Shown here piece by piece: positions 21,093-32,589 of a stretch of 64,000 nt of DNA. A program made the translations under genes and the position numbers. This stretch comes from Rhyacophila brunnea (taxonomy: Eukaryota > Arthropoda > Insecta > Trichoptera > Rhyacophilidae): the NCBI GenBank assembly GCA_022495005.1, contig JAGYXB010000825.1, positions 744,001 through 808,000 of the forward strand. The letters run 5' to 3'. The notes under the pieces are model-generated. The model did not search any database. It saw only the letters and a program-made list of their open reading frames with translations, and was not told the DNA's origin. Within the stretch, counting starts at the first letter, position 1, and the number at the start of each line of letters is the position of its first letter.

Positions 21093-21620
21093 TTCCGATA
21101 GGCTATATCCCAATACACTACATTTTAACGCAGGGTTTTGCATGTGTGAGTGTCCTACGAAAATTAACCACACAATATAGACGTGCAATAGTGTATGTTG
21201 CAACCTTCAAATAAACCACAATTGAATGAGCGTCAGTGCATAAATCAATAGCAGATGACAGAACGAAGGACAAGCTTAGAATGACGTATTCTTGACACGT
21301 GTTTAAGTTTATTCTATATTATTCCACCTGTTACTCCACATCCGTTAGGTATTTCAGTTCCCATTAATTCTGTGTTCCCTGGTTGTGATATACGCGATTA
21401 TACATTACACGCGTACGCTAACTACATTTTTAATCAGTCAGCTGCATCAGTGCATAAAATGAGAGCAGTTGTCAGAACAAAATACAAGCGTATTCTTGAC
21501 ACGTGTTTAAGTTTATCCCACATTCTTCCACACTCGAGATCGGTTACCTGTTCTCTACGCCCGTTACGTATTTCAGTTACCATTATTTCTGAGTTCCCTG
21601 TTTGGCTGCTTTCTGTTAAT
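21093..21620 (+). repeat. Repeat family B, partial tandem duplication
   Basis: The first unit (21093-21388) runs from GGCTATATCCCAATACACTA through GTCCTACGAAAATT and CTTGACACGTGTTTAAG to GTTCCCATTAATTC. A second partial unit (21445-21610) repeats the latter half, with TATTCTTGACACGTG, CACACTCGAGATCGGTTACC and TTACCATTATTTCTGAG. The second unit preserves a translation including RILDTCLSLSHILPHSRS that other B copies partly share, which may be chance conservation of sequence. Confidence 0.6.
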
Positions 21621-21633
21621 TGAAAGATTCATA

Positions 21634-22025
21634 CATGGGTCCCACAAAAGGGTAGCGGGGTGATATGACTCTAAGTTGGGACCCGGGATCAGGGGGCCCG
21701 ATGTGTCGGGTCGACTAGATAAGCGAGATAAGCACAAATAACAAATTTACTTTAATAATAAAAAAAGACTATTAACAATCTAAAATATGTGATTGTGTAA
21801 TGCTATGTTTAATTATTGTGTGTCTCGGCAACTGCATAATTAAAATGAACGTATTTAACAATACAAAAAATCACTAAAAATACACTGACCACCCTTAATT
21901 TTACCCCGAACACCATTTGGAATACGGTACTTTAGAGAGTCACACTGCCTAGAACCTTAGTAATAGGTAAGGGGGCTGGCCAAAGATCCTACCCCAGGTG
22001 CCCGATTCGGGGTGTGGGGGCCACG
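21634..22025 (+). mobile_element. hAT-like MITE family H, copy 1
   Basis: Begins CATGGGTCCCACAAAAG and ends GTGTGGGGGCCACG, giving GGCCCCCAC-type inverted ends. Flanking octamers GATTCATA (21626-21633) and GACTCATG (22026-22033) agree at 6 of 8 positions. The interior shares GGCCCGATGTGTCGGGTCGA and CTAAAAATACACTGACC-like sequence with copies at 39167-39587 (inverted) and 44950-45378. Confidence 0.75.
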
Positions 22026-22033
22026 GACTCATG

Positions 22034-23290
22034 GCATGTAATATCTCAATTGGGTTTTCGATCAATTGTGTGCATTGGATAGTGGCAACAGAAATAAAGG
22101 GTTTGATAAATTGATAATACGCCATTGTTACGTCAGACTTTGAACGTGTGATATATAGTATTTTTCTTTACTGTGTTGTTGACAACCTGCCATCATATTT
22201 ACTTTAAAATATGGCCCAATAACTGAATATTTGTAATACATTAAATACCTTTGCATTGTATTGAATATTGGATAAAAAATAATGTAAACAATATAAGATT
22301 ACATTCATCAATATTAATGCATGTCCCAATCTAATATTTTTATGTATATCAAGTTCGAGTTGACGACAATCGTGCGACAAATGTGACAACTTTCAAGTCA
22401 TCAGCAAACAACAAAAACAGAACATTTTTAATTATCGTAGATGATACATCGAAAAAACTAGTTATGTCTTATTTATTAAATTCTAATTGATAAATGCTAC
22501 TAAACTTAAGCTGGCATTGCTTACAATGTCCAAGTTTTTATAGAGATGCAAGTCTGCAATGTATACATACTGTTTAATGGCGGTATTTAATTAATAATCC
22601 TTATAGGTAATGTGTTTTGTTTCATTGCGTCTTATAAAATGTTAATATCGGTCCGTTGCTGAAGACATTTAGTTTTTTGTACAGATTAAATTATCATCTC
22701 ATGTGCAACCAAACCGAATGTTACCAAGAGTGCTTCTGAGAACTTGAAAATTATCGTTTGGTCCCGGCTGAATTAGAAGTCACACTAGAGGTGAACGAAT
22801 CTAATTTTACTATTGCAAAATTGATATGGTATCAAGAAATTATTTAATGTTGTTGTGCATCTACACATTGTATTTGAATCGGACCTTAGATTATAGAAAA
22901 ATATAGATAGAGCTATTGCAAGTGTTTGTCCCTCAAAACATGACGAACTTTTTCACGCACTTACCTCGCCCCCTTCACGCTTCCTCTGCGACCCTTTCCT
23001 GGGTTATTCGAAAATATGTGTTACTGTGTGCGTGTCGTGGTGTTGCCAGATATCGAATATTTATTCCAATGTTATAATTTTACAAGCGATGTTTTTATAA
23101 ATTAGATTATGCTTGGTAAAACATTACTCACTAAAATTGGCTCATGCGGAGGGCTTAAATCGGACACAATCTGTTGTGTAGCGTAAGCGAAATAATTCAA
23201 TAACGTAAATAGGACATCAGTTGATAATTTATTATTTTAAGCTATTGATTCATAAATTCGGCGTTATAGGTCCCTGTGAATGCTGAAGGG
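22034..23290. other. No gene seen
   Basis: AT-rich, apparently single-copy sequence. A GC-richer patch at 22950-23060 has no open frame of note. Confidence 0.35.
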
Positions 23291-23360
23291 ATTCAAAAGG
23301 GGGGAAATTGTAACCACGCGCCATAAGTGGCTGCTGCTCGGATGTCAGCCCAAAATTGGC
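23291..23360 (+). other. Possible LTR-element remnant (purine tract plus TG start)
   Basis: A purine run AAAAGGGGGGAAA (23295-23307) is followed by TTGTAACCACG, as a polypurine tract precedes a 3' LTR starting TGTAACC. About 30 bp further is TTGGCGCCCCCCAATGT, reminiscent of a TGGCGCC primer-binding site. No LTR pair or coding region was found, so this is suggestive only. Confidence 0.25.
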
Positions 23361-23403
23361 GCCCCCCAATGTAAAAAAAAATTCTTGACATACAAAAAAA
23401 AAA

Positions 23404-23557
23404 CAAAAATTGTTAGCAAGTTCAAGTAGACATTATAACTAAAATATTTGGCGAGAGCCGGGCGTCGGTTAGTAATTAAGGTAATTAATATTCCTTCATT
23501 TAATACACAAAAACCGATAGTCAATAATAACGCAATTTGATAAGCATTTCATGTATG
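23404..23557 (+). repeat. Family I fragment abutting family P
   Basis: Nearly identical to 63568-63720 over GCAAGTTCAAGTAGAC, GAGAGCCGGGCGTCGGTTAG and AAACCGATAGTCAATAATAA. It ends abruptly after AAGCATTTCATGTATG, where the truncated family P copy begins. Confidence 0.65.
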
Positions 23558-24040
23558 CGCGTTAACATGTTCTTACTCCCTACTTCAGTTTTAGTTTGTC
23601 AATTTATGGTTATGGCCGTATGTTGTAGCTTAACCACTGGGAAATGCCAAAAGAAATTGCGTATTTCAAAAAAACACTACCTTATTCTTAGGTCAATAAT
23701 TATTATAAAGCAATCATTATTCGTAGGATGTTTATCACACTTGAATAATCAAAGACATAGCTTATAATGCGTATCTTTAGAATTATCTTTAAATGTGTTA
23801 ATCTTGCTCATTTTTTGAATAATAAAATGTCTAATTCTTGTCAAATTTGGGATCACAGAGATTATCAATATAATTTTTTATCGTAAATATTTCACTATAA
23901 TATTATCGACATAAATATAAAGGATAACAAGGCTTCAAAATTATATAAATAGATTATCTACAACAATAAAAGAATGTCCAGGGTTATGCTCTGAAAATAC
24001 CATAAAAACTCCATTTTGACCTACGCTGAGCATGTGGGCC
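23558..24040 (-). mobile_element. Family P, truncated copy 2
   Basis: Matches the minus strand of 13707-14350 from CGCGTTAACAT through CTTAACCACTGGG and GATCACAGAGATTATCAATA. A deletion then joins it to the terminal arm (AGGATAACAAGGCTTCAAAA, CCATTTTGACCTACG). It retains one terminus, GCATGTGGGCC, followed by GTTAAG. The other terminal arm is missing. Confidence 0.75.
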
Positions 24041-24046
24041 GTTAAG

Positions 24047-24772
24047 ATTATTTGACTTTGAAGTCATTATTAATTATTGGTTGTCAATTATGATTAAAGT
24101 GTTAAGGCCGTTTCGAAAACAGTATTTAGTGATCATCTCTCGTGGTTTTTCAGCACGAGCAGGCGATCTGGACAAGATGTCTAGCGAATGATATTTTTTG
24201 TTTGATCAAAGTCACCTCGCTTTTGCGAAACAACTTTTGGGTAATTGATCAATTTAAAAGGTCCGTTTGAAACTCAAAATGATTACTAAATTTGGTGATA
24301 ATTTGCCTGGCCATTTCGACATGCCGTATCGAATTCAGTTATATAATTAAAAGCTACCGACTTTGAATGGTGAGGCATTGAACATTATTGAGGTTTTATG
24401 ACTCTATGTTTGGTCAATACTTTGAATAAATTTATTCATGACAGCAGTTAGCAGCAATGACTCGAAAACGCTAAGTACTTGTACGAATATATTTTTTTGC
24501 TAATATTACCGCCATTAAAAATTATACATGTTTAAAACTTACATAAATTTGACGTGCTCTCTTCAATATTTGCAAAAACACTTCAAGGTGAAATTTGATA
24601 CGTTTTTTTCAGTTAAAGCAAAACTGAAATGTCTGATAAATCATCATCACCAGGAACGTGACAACCTTGATTAAATATGGCAGTCATTGGTAACTCGCTT
24701 AACGGTTTTGGAGAAAATGTTTACCTCCCATGCCCTTATGTCCACAATCCGTAATAGTACCTACCAGTCGCG
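24047..24772. other. No gene seen
   Basis: Apparently single-copy sequence with no recognisable protein or RNA. Confidence 0.35.
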
Positions 24773-24910
24773 AAGGGTGGAGGTAGGCTGTTAGGATCCG
24801 GCATAAGTAGTGCACACTAAACTTTATCAGTCATATGTATTTGTTTTCATTGAAATAAGATTACAATTTCCAGATGGTGTTAGTTAGTTTCTAAAATTCA
24901 ATTAGTAGAT
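24773..24910 (+). mobile_element. Family C hAT MITE, end fragment
   Basis: Only one terminal arm remains: CAGTCGCGAAGGGTGGAGG, GTAGTGCACACTAAACTTT and ATTGAAATAAGATTACAAT. No opposite arm before the adjoining family N sequence. Confidence 0.75.
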
Positions 24911-24924
24911 AATATTAGTGGTTA

Positions 24925-25050
24925 ATTTTTTTAGTATGAGTAAGTATCTGCTTGAATAGTTATATAAGCCCTTTGATGTTACTTGCAGGGATTTTTTTAA
25001 GCATTGGGTAATATTTTATAAGTTATCATTTTGTTGAAAATTCGCCTCTT
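24925..25050 (-). repeat. Repeat family N, copy 3 (related empty site for FB1)
   Basis: On the minus strand it reads CAAGTAACATCAAAGGGCTT then ATATAACTATTCAAGCAGATA, aligning across the FB1 insertion point in copy 1 without any foldback sequence. Confidence 0.55.
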
Positions 25051-25094
25051 TTTTTAAAGATTTTGTTATAATTTAATAATTTATTGATTGATAT

Positions 25095-25391
25095 GTTGAA
25101 GTTCTCAATCGAATGAGAAAGGACCGAGAAGTTCTACGTAGTATCAAAACCAGGAAACTACAATACCTCGGCACATTATGAGAGGACAAAAATACAGCAT
25201 TCCCCAACTCGTCATTCAAGGAAAGATCAATGGGAAGCGTAGCAGAGGACGGCGCCGCATTTTGTGGCTTAAGAACCTCCGCGATTGGTACGAGTGCAGC
25301 TCCACCGAACTGTTCCGGGTAGCAGACGACAAAGATAAGATCGCCTTGATGGTGGCCGACCTCCGCTAGGGGATGGCACAATAAGAAGAAG
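25095..25391 (+). pseudogene. LINE (family Z) reverse-transcriptase C-terminal end
   Basis: The plus-strand frame 25178-25372 reads MRGQKYSIPQLVIQGKINGK, then RSRGRRRILWLKNLRDW, then ECSSTELFRVADDKDKIALM, VADLR and a stop. This is the conserved LGHxMRGxKY...GKRxRGRRRxxWLxNLRDW end of an insect non-LTR retrotransposon protein. The upstream residues RKDREVLRSIKTRKLQYLG are in another frame, so one frameshift lies near 25172. The 3' tail is AATAAGAAGAAGAAT. A second copy is at 12799-13660. Confidence 0.85.
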
Positions 25392-28300
25392 AATTGTTTG
25401 ATTTGTTTGAACTATATCGAGGCTTCTTTTTAAATATTCTGTCGAATTGTTTGCGTCATTTACGTCGCCATCCATTGCGTCATTCATTCTGCCCTGAGAT
25501 AAGCGGAAGATCGAGAAGGATGCAAAGTTTTGGTCGCTCAAATGATGGCAAAATTGAGTGTACGACCAAGAAGAGAGAAGTAATGACGAACGTCCTTAAA
25601 AAATGCGCTAGAAGGGTCACAGAAAAAAAATCCCAATGCCCTTACCAACTGTAAATGGCGAGCACTGGAATAATTGCAAGATTTTTATACCGTGTGCCAT
25701 TAACAGTTAACGTAGGTATTGTTTATTAAATAAAATTTCAGTATGTTACTTTACCCAATCAGCATAACTCCATACACTTACGTAGTTATTATATTTACTA
25801 ATTTTAAGCAATATCATTTAATATACTAAGATTAAATATATTGTAACGTAAATAATTCCAGATATTGTGACTTGTTCCGTGAGAACAATTTGCAACCATC
25901 TTCCCGAGATCATCTCGATCTCAACATTATTTTAAATCAAGTAAATCGACTCAAGTAACATTACTTTGTATGCAAATGTATGCAGACAAGTAAAAGGGGC
26001 TATGTACATGCTTCGACTATCGCAAGGTCCATGTACGTAAGTGTATTTCAAGTTGTAGCAGATGACATTTAGTTTATTTATGAACATGGTGCATTTTATG
26101 AACAAGATCAGCTTTAAATAATAATATATTATTATTATATTAGTTTTTGCTTTATATGGCTACTCAAACTAGAGATTTTTAGTAATTATTTTCGGCCACT
26201 TTAATCACGTTAACTGTCAGTGATAATTAAGTAATTGACATTAAGTAAATTAATTTATTAACACATAGTAAATTCTAAATTTATGATGGTTTTATACAAA
26301 TCCATAGATATTGATTTTATCCATTTTGGTTTTGTTTTTCGGCATATTGACTGCATAATCTGCAAACTGGCTAACTCAATTTGGTTAAATTCTTCAGGAA
26401 GGAGAAAAAACCTTATAATTGAACTATCAAGCGGAATTTAATAAATTTCAAAAATGCACTATGAACTAATTCACTATGTTAGCTTCTCTTTTATATAATA
26501 TAAAGAAAATTTATATAAAGAGCGGAATTGTTCCATTTACGATATTGGAAATTTAGCACCTGCAGTTGGCTGTTATTGTTTGAAGAACAATAACGCATTT
26601 ATTTATAGGTTTAGAAGTTTGAAATTTTGTGAGAGCATAGAAAACATGCATTATAACGAAATGCCACCAAAATCTCATTTTTGGTCAAAAGTGCAGTTGG
26701 CTGGTTTGCAGATTAAATATTTGATATTCAGTCTTAGATAAATTAAAGTTGTTTACTACTTCTATACTTACTAAATTAAGATATAACAATAGGTATCATT
26801 ATAGTTAATGGCCCTACAAAACCTTCCCCGGTCTAATTGGACCTATCATGGGACCCTATGCTTAAACGTGAAGCATAATTTGGCAGAGAAATACAGCATG
26901 TAAACCACGTCCTAAAATGTGTATGAAAGGTAAGAGGTGCTCAAGTCGGTTTAACCAACCAAGCCCATCAAACCATCCAACCTGATTGCCAGAGAGACCA
27001 ATATTGTTGCATTTGGAAAATTTACGGCTTCATACTACCAACGTGAAGATCTCTTTATTTAGATTGTTCGGTAGATTTTTATTAGCTTTTTTTACTTACT
27101 ACAATATTTTTTTTTGCTCCTATTTCCAATGGGTATTCTTAATTTTCTCAACATTTGAGTGCATGGTGACCTCAGTCTTAGGTAATTGCTACTGAGAAAT
27201 TCAAAATCATATTAAAAGACCGCAAATGTTATATTATTAATTAAGAAGGTACTTGACCAGCTATATGTAAACTGAACAATTTCGCTAACTGTGTTTTCAA
27301 ACCCATCTTGGCGAACATAGTTATAAATGTGTAAAAATTAAATTAAAAAGACGGTAGCCATTATTGACGGAATATCCAAATATAGATCAAGGCTATGATT
27401 TATTACTTAATGACCGCAAGAAATACTAATATTGAATGTGCATTTTGTTAATTGACAAATTTTAATGCATATTATAAGACAGGCGTAAGTAATGAATATA
27501 ATATATTATTACTTTAACAATAATGACTAAGTTTATACCATATTGATCCATACTCTAAATTTATACCTCCCTACAGCCTCACCAATAAAGTAACCCATTC
27601 CCCTATTATTTTGTTCTCTAAACTAGACAATACACATTAACTTACTGCTCGGAGAATAATAGAGGTAAATAAATATTATTTAATAAAACTATTTTTTTAT
27701 TAAACACATAATTCAAAAGATTTAAGAATGTAACATTTTTAATTGAATATAATATGTGCATTGACCACTAAGAAAAATGTGTCCTATGTAATTGCGAAGA
27801 AGTTAACTAATAGTTTTTATAATACTCTCTAAGTTGCGTTAATTATCGGTAATCGATTTTTGTATTTTAAATCAAAGTATTGAATTACTCTTCTAAATTT
27901 GTATTCTTCTTAAATTTATGTAAAAACTCAAATTGTTCAGAGGCGGCATACTGATATAATATTAGTTATAATATATATTATTCACAAAGGTTTATCTAAC
28001 ACTACTTACATATTTGGATTACATTGAAGCTAATGCGTGAAAACTCTGTTAAAAATTGATTGTATGGATTAGGAACAGTTCGTGCTTAGATTTGCTATAG
28101 AGCTGAATAAAATCAATTTATTGAAGTTTGTCAATTTATCGCCCAACAATAAAGGCGAGCAATCTAGACGCTCACAATAACTGGTGCCTTTGACTCGGCT
28201 TCATAGAATCAATAAACAACCGGCTCTAGTACATTGTCTGCTCTATAATAGCTTCACAGAGGGATAGTTGATAAGCTATTGCACACATTTATGTTACAAG

Positions 28301-28615
28301 AATAATTATGAATAGTATTAGGGTAAAACAAAGTTTTTGATGAAACGGGTATTGGATGTATTTACATACCGGAAACTTCATAACACCAATGACATCGATT
28401 GTCGATAGACTAAAAATCAAAGCGATATATTTTCCTAGTCTTAAAGAGGAATTGGACTGACTAATCTCTTCCCACGGCTTTTACGACCAGTTGTATTTAT
28501 TCACGTGACTCAAAACAATCACGGTAACACAATATTGCCGGAAACTGTCTGGAGAAGTAGCAGGAATGATGACTATTTCAAATAAATGACTTTCAGTTAA
28601 TTTTACGCAATAGCC
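25392..28615. other. Long stretch without recognised genes
   Basis: Three kilobases of mostly AT-rich DNA. Open stretches at 25394-25654 and 26986-27195 (plus) have no motif or splice support. Bases 27690-27745 (AACACATAATTCAAAAGATT, AGAATGTAACATTTTTAATT) resemble the outer arm of the family I palindrome at 63365-63420. The segment 26820-26995 is GC-richer but not open. Confidence 0.35.
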
Positions 28616-28618
28616 TTA

Positions 28619-28771
28619 TGCCGGGTCCACACTGGCAACATGTCGCGCGACAACCTCGCTAATTTGCACGATAATTATCATAATTGCTTAAGAATTTTTA
28701 CGATAATTATTATACTTCTCGTAAAATTTAACGAGGTTGTCGCACGACATGTTGCCAGTGTGGACCCGGCA
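28619..28771. mobile_element. Harbinger-like MITE (153 bp)
   Basis: Nearly perfect terminal inverted repeats of about 40 bp: TGCCGGGTCCACACTGGCAA and onward at the left, mirrored at the right ending TTGCCAGTGTGGACCCGGCA. The flanks are TTA on both sides (28616-28618 and 28772-28774), the 3-bp target preference of PIF/Harbinger elements. The loop is AT-rich. Arms differ at only one or two sites, so insertion may be recent. Confidence 0.88.
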
Positions 28772-28824
28772 TTAGAAGCGTTATTTTGACTTCAATTTTA
28801 TGTAATTAGATATCGTTAATGTAG

Positions 28825-29257
28825 TTTGTTCAACACGTGTGTGCTATCTGTGCTCCTGTATGGCTGTGAGACATTGCATCTTATTAAGCTTCAAAGGTCT
28901 CGGCTTTTGAGCTTTGAGAATCGATGACTCCGTTAGGGGTATATTGGTACGACCGCGTGACAAACACCCGAGTCCATGAGCGGACACAGCAGCCTTCGGT
29001 AATTGAAGAAATCACGAAGAGACGCTTTACGTGGCTGGGACATTTGTTCCGGATGCCGCCAAAGAGTGCAACACTTCGTACCCTTGTGGCACAGCCTCGA
29101 GGGTTCCATCGTCGCGGCCGGCCCTTCCTCACCCTGCAGCGGTGCTACATAAGCGATCTACGCGCTACAATTCTGGCACGGCAGGAGGTCGATGGACCGA
29201 AGGAAGTTGTCATATGCCCTAATGCTGGGTCGTGACAAGGTGAAAGAAGAAGAATAT
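28825..29257 (+). pseudogene. LINE (family Y) reverse-transcriptase C-terminal end
   Basis: Frames show LFNTCVLSVLLYGCETLHLI, then RSRLLSFENR followed by stops, and in the frame 28924-29235 VTNTRVHERTQQPSVIEEIT, RRFTWLGHLFRMPPKSA and GFHRRGRP. This is the standard order LLYGCETW...LLSFENR...RRxWLGHxxRMP...GRP of non-LTR reverse transcriptases after the catalytic domain. Two stops follow FENR. The 3' tail is GGTGAAAGAAGAAGAAT. Truncated at its 5' side. Confidence 0.85.
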
Positions 29258-31072
29258 TTACTTTAAAATTTTTGACGTATTTTATTATTTACCATTTAAT
29301 TATTGGTCCATACTACATGATATTATATAACTTTTACACTATCCATAAAACTTATAATATTAATCAATAAATGAATATCGATGATAGATATACGCCTACA
29401 GTATCAAACGCTCCTTGCATGGTTAAAACGCCCAACAGGTACCTAGATAATATAAGATAGAATGTTGGAACGTGTGTAGCTGGAGGCAGATATACGATCT
29501 GCCAAACGAAAGCTTGGCTACAAAACATATGGAGTACAAAGAGCGGATTGACTATTACAAAGCTTTCTGCCTCTATATAAGTGCATATTATGCGATATTA
29601 TAAATTGAAATTTATTCAATAGGTAACTCAATCTACCGGACATAAATTTAGACGGTGTATTTTTTACTAACCGTATATAACCTCACCTAGGCTATGTATC
29701 TATGTATACATATTTATGAATTCTATAACCTCTTTAAATTGCCAACGGCTTTTAAAATAGCTATGTCCCTGTACTCAGAGCTTTTAAAATCACTACACAA
29801 ACGCCAATACACTATCAATGCACTCAGTGACAGTTTTAGATACTGATTTTGAGGCTCTCACGATAAATATAAATAAAAACCATAAATTATAACTTATTTT
29901 TGATTATTACTTTTTGAAAAACCCATTTAGGTACATAGTTTCCTAGTAAAATATCAATGTATCTTTATCCTTATATCACACCAAGATGCGGCCGCCTTTT
30001 CAATGTTTTGACGAATCGTTTGCACTATCCTCGTCGAAGAAAATCACCGCTGAAAATTTGGATGTAAAAAGAATGTCTAAATGTACAATCCCTGCCCCTC
30101 TATTCTATACACAAGGCTGCTATCGGCGATTATCGAGGGTAGTTTATCATTTATGTATGTATTGAGGTATTATAATTGTTACAATACATTTCTAGTTTTT
30201 GTTTACAAAAAATATATTTGTGCATCATATCTTAATTTACCTATATAAATTTAAGTTATAAATCGTATATTATTATAATTATAATTAATATAAATAAAAT
30301 GATTCATATTAATATTAAGTTTTAATTGTAAGTTAATATTAATACAGAATGCGCATTACACATAATTGTGTTTTTATTACGCACACACGCTCTTCCAATC
30401 GCAATATTCCAACAATTCGTCATATTACCAATATATATTAAATTTATTAGAATAATAACTAAATAATAAAGGAAAATAAATCAAATCATTACTTCTTTCC
30501 AAACTTAGATCAAATGGAGCTTTTATTTACTTTTTGGTCATTCTTTCTAAGTATTAGGTCCATATTATTATAAATCCAAACTTTTACCCAAAAAAAATTT
30601 TTTTTTTTATAAAAATCGATTTTTTTTCCAAATAAATTTTAAAATTAATTAACAGCCCAAAACAGTAGTCAACGTTCAAAACTTAGCCCAGTCGCACATT
30701 GCAAATCTTTTCGACTGGGTTATAATCATAAATCAAAACTGGGCGCAATATCGCATCTTTCTTTCGTGCGCATATGTGATGCCATACCGGGACAATGACG
30801 CCACGTAGCTAGCCAAAATGAATGACGAAGTACGACATTGCGATATTATATATGTGCCATATGTCAGGTGAAATTTATTACTTGCGGCACCAGCTGTTTT
30901 TTTTTTTTTAATTAAAATGCCACTTTTGAGCTGCATGAGGAGGGGTACATTAAAGTATTTTGTGAATACCAACAAAATCACATCGACATATTCGACGTTT
31001 TCAGTCGAGTCGAGTTTATATGTACGACCCGGCTTAGTAAATATACTACATCGTAGCAATATAGCCGGTTTA
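29258..31072. other. No gene recognised
   Basis: AT-rich with a poly-A/poly-T stretch at 30588-30630. Bases 30690-30900 are GC-richer and contain minus- and plus-strand open stretches (30733-31059, 30917-31138) that overlap the start of the family K element and carry no known motif. Confidence 0.35.
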
Positions 31073-31829
31073 TACGTGCATGGATTTACTGCGGGCAGTA
31101 CGTATTATCGCGGCCATAATAAGAAAATGCACGAGTAAACAAGTATTATTATGCAAGTTGTAAGATTACATGCACGGATCAAAAAATTTCAGTGGTTTCT
31201 GATTTTATGACTTGTGCGATATCCTGCGCTGAAGAACGTTAGCGGTGAACCTGCCGGAAAAAATAAAAACTATACCGAGTAGAGGTAAGGTAAGGTAAGG
31301 CTCAGAGCAACAATATACTGAGCTTCGAAAACAAATGTTTGCGATAGATACTGGGTGTGCGGTGACTTTAGGAGCAACGAGGAGATAAGAGAACGCATCA
31401 AGCAGCCTCTCATCACGAGAGTGAAGAGGCGACGTTGGACTTGGCTCGGCCACGTGCTGTGGATGCCAGAAGAGAATTTCAACCTGGCTTACCAATTCTT
31501 CAAGCCAACCGGATTCCGGCGTCCTGGAAGGCTGCTTAATAATATCTTTAGAGTGTATACGGTGGAAATATGAGATTCTGGTTTGATATGGAACGATACA
31601 AGAAGACTGGCGAGCGACATGGATTCTTGGAGGCGCCTTGTGCTCCAACTATGCTCCAACTAAAGCAGTTATGGCCGAAGAAGATCAAATAGCACCATAC
31701 AATGCCGATAACGCGTCTCACTTAGGTACCCTTGAAGAATAGGATTGGCGAGACAGTCAGCACTTTTGCGTTATTATCGTGATAGTTTAAGTTATACACT
31801 ATTGGTACCAATAAATCCATGCACGTGTA
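31073..31829. mobile_element. MITE family K, copy 1, interrupted by a LINE end
   Basis: Inverted ends: TACGTGCATGGATTTACTGC at the left and CCAATAAATCCATGCACGTGTA at the right are near reverse complements. The interior matches the uninterrupted copy at 47498-47862: AAGATTACATGCACGGATCA, GAAGAACGTTAGCGGTGAAC, CTGCCGG and GAGACAGTCAGCACTTTT. About 400 bp of LINE sequence (31298-31690) interrupts it. Confidence 0.75.
31298..31690 (+). pseudogene. LINE (family X) end, copy 1, nested in family K
   Basis: The frame 31355-31573 reads RSNEEIRERIKQPLITRVKR, RRWTWLGHVLWMPEENFNLA, then FFKPTGFRRPGRLLNNIFRV and a premature stop at TVEI. It closely matches copy 2 at 36885-37602. Upstream is a short GGTAA repeat (TAAGGTAAGGTAAGG). 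The 3' end GGCCGAAGAAGA meets family K sequence TCAAATAG. The element is 5'-truncated and has no catalytic domain. Confidence 0.85.
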
Positions 31830-32589
31830 GAGTATTACACGCTTTATAACTTTTTTCTACACTGATACGCCTCTTTGCCTGATTACCTCGCATAATATTA
31901 GGTCATATGATATTTACTTATATTAATATATTACTACACTCAATTAAATGAACTGTCAAACGGCTATTAACACCACAAGTCATCCGGTGTTTCCACTTTA
32001 ACATTTTAAATATTGTGCATAATCACAAAAATCCTAACGAACAAATTATTATTTTTTAAACGTGATAATTGCGTGGATTGTTTGTATACCGCATTCATTT
32101 TACATTATTAATATCATATTGCATTTCGCTTTTTGCTAGCGGCTATTAAAATACTCAGAGTGAAATTGTTCGAAAGCATTTAATTTTACAACGAAGACAC
32201 CGCGGCAATTATAATCGATGCGATCGACTTTTATAATAGACCAATAAAATTATTCAATATGAATTAAAAGCTCAGTCGCAAAGGAAGGCGGTTATTATCC
32301 ACACATACATCCGCAATAAAAGTTTCTTCTGGATATACTTAGCGAAGCTATGAGTATAATACTAAAAAGCTTAGTTATTGTAAGTAATCGTAGTGATGTA
32401 ATGATAATATTTTATCAACATACCGTATATTCGTGGGGTAACTGCCAAAAGTTGGAGAGTCTCGAAATCATATTATGGAGTAATTGCCATTTGAAGTTTC
32501 ACATGCCATTTAAAATCAGGCATAATGCTAATTTATTTGTGCTTTATGTGCATATTCTATATATTGGATGAACATGATTTTTTTTCTAG
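31830..32589. other. No gene seen
   Basis: AT-rich spacer without recognised repeats; open stretch 32350-32571 (plus) is unsupported. Confidence 0.35.

Noticed and set aside
25269..25541. Minus-strand frames overlapping the LINE end at 25.1-25.4 kb
   Set aside because: They are reverse-strand shadows of the reverse-transcriptase tail.
28924..29222. Two overlapping plus-strand frames as separate host genes
   Set aside because: One carries the WLGHLFRMP and RGRP motifs of a LINE protein and the other is its shifted shadow.
31205..31648. 147-codon minus-strand frame opposite LINE family X (and 37193-37417)
   Set aside because: Antisense to a clearly conserved LINE protein; the same antisense frame recurs in both LINE copies, as expected for a shadow.
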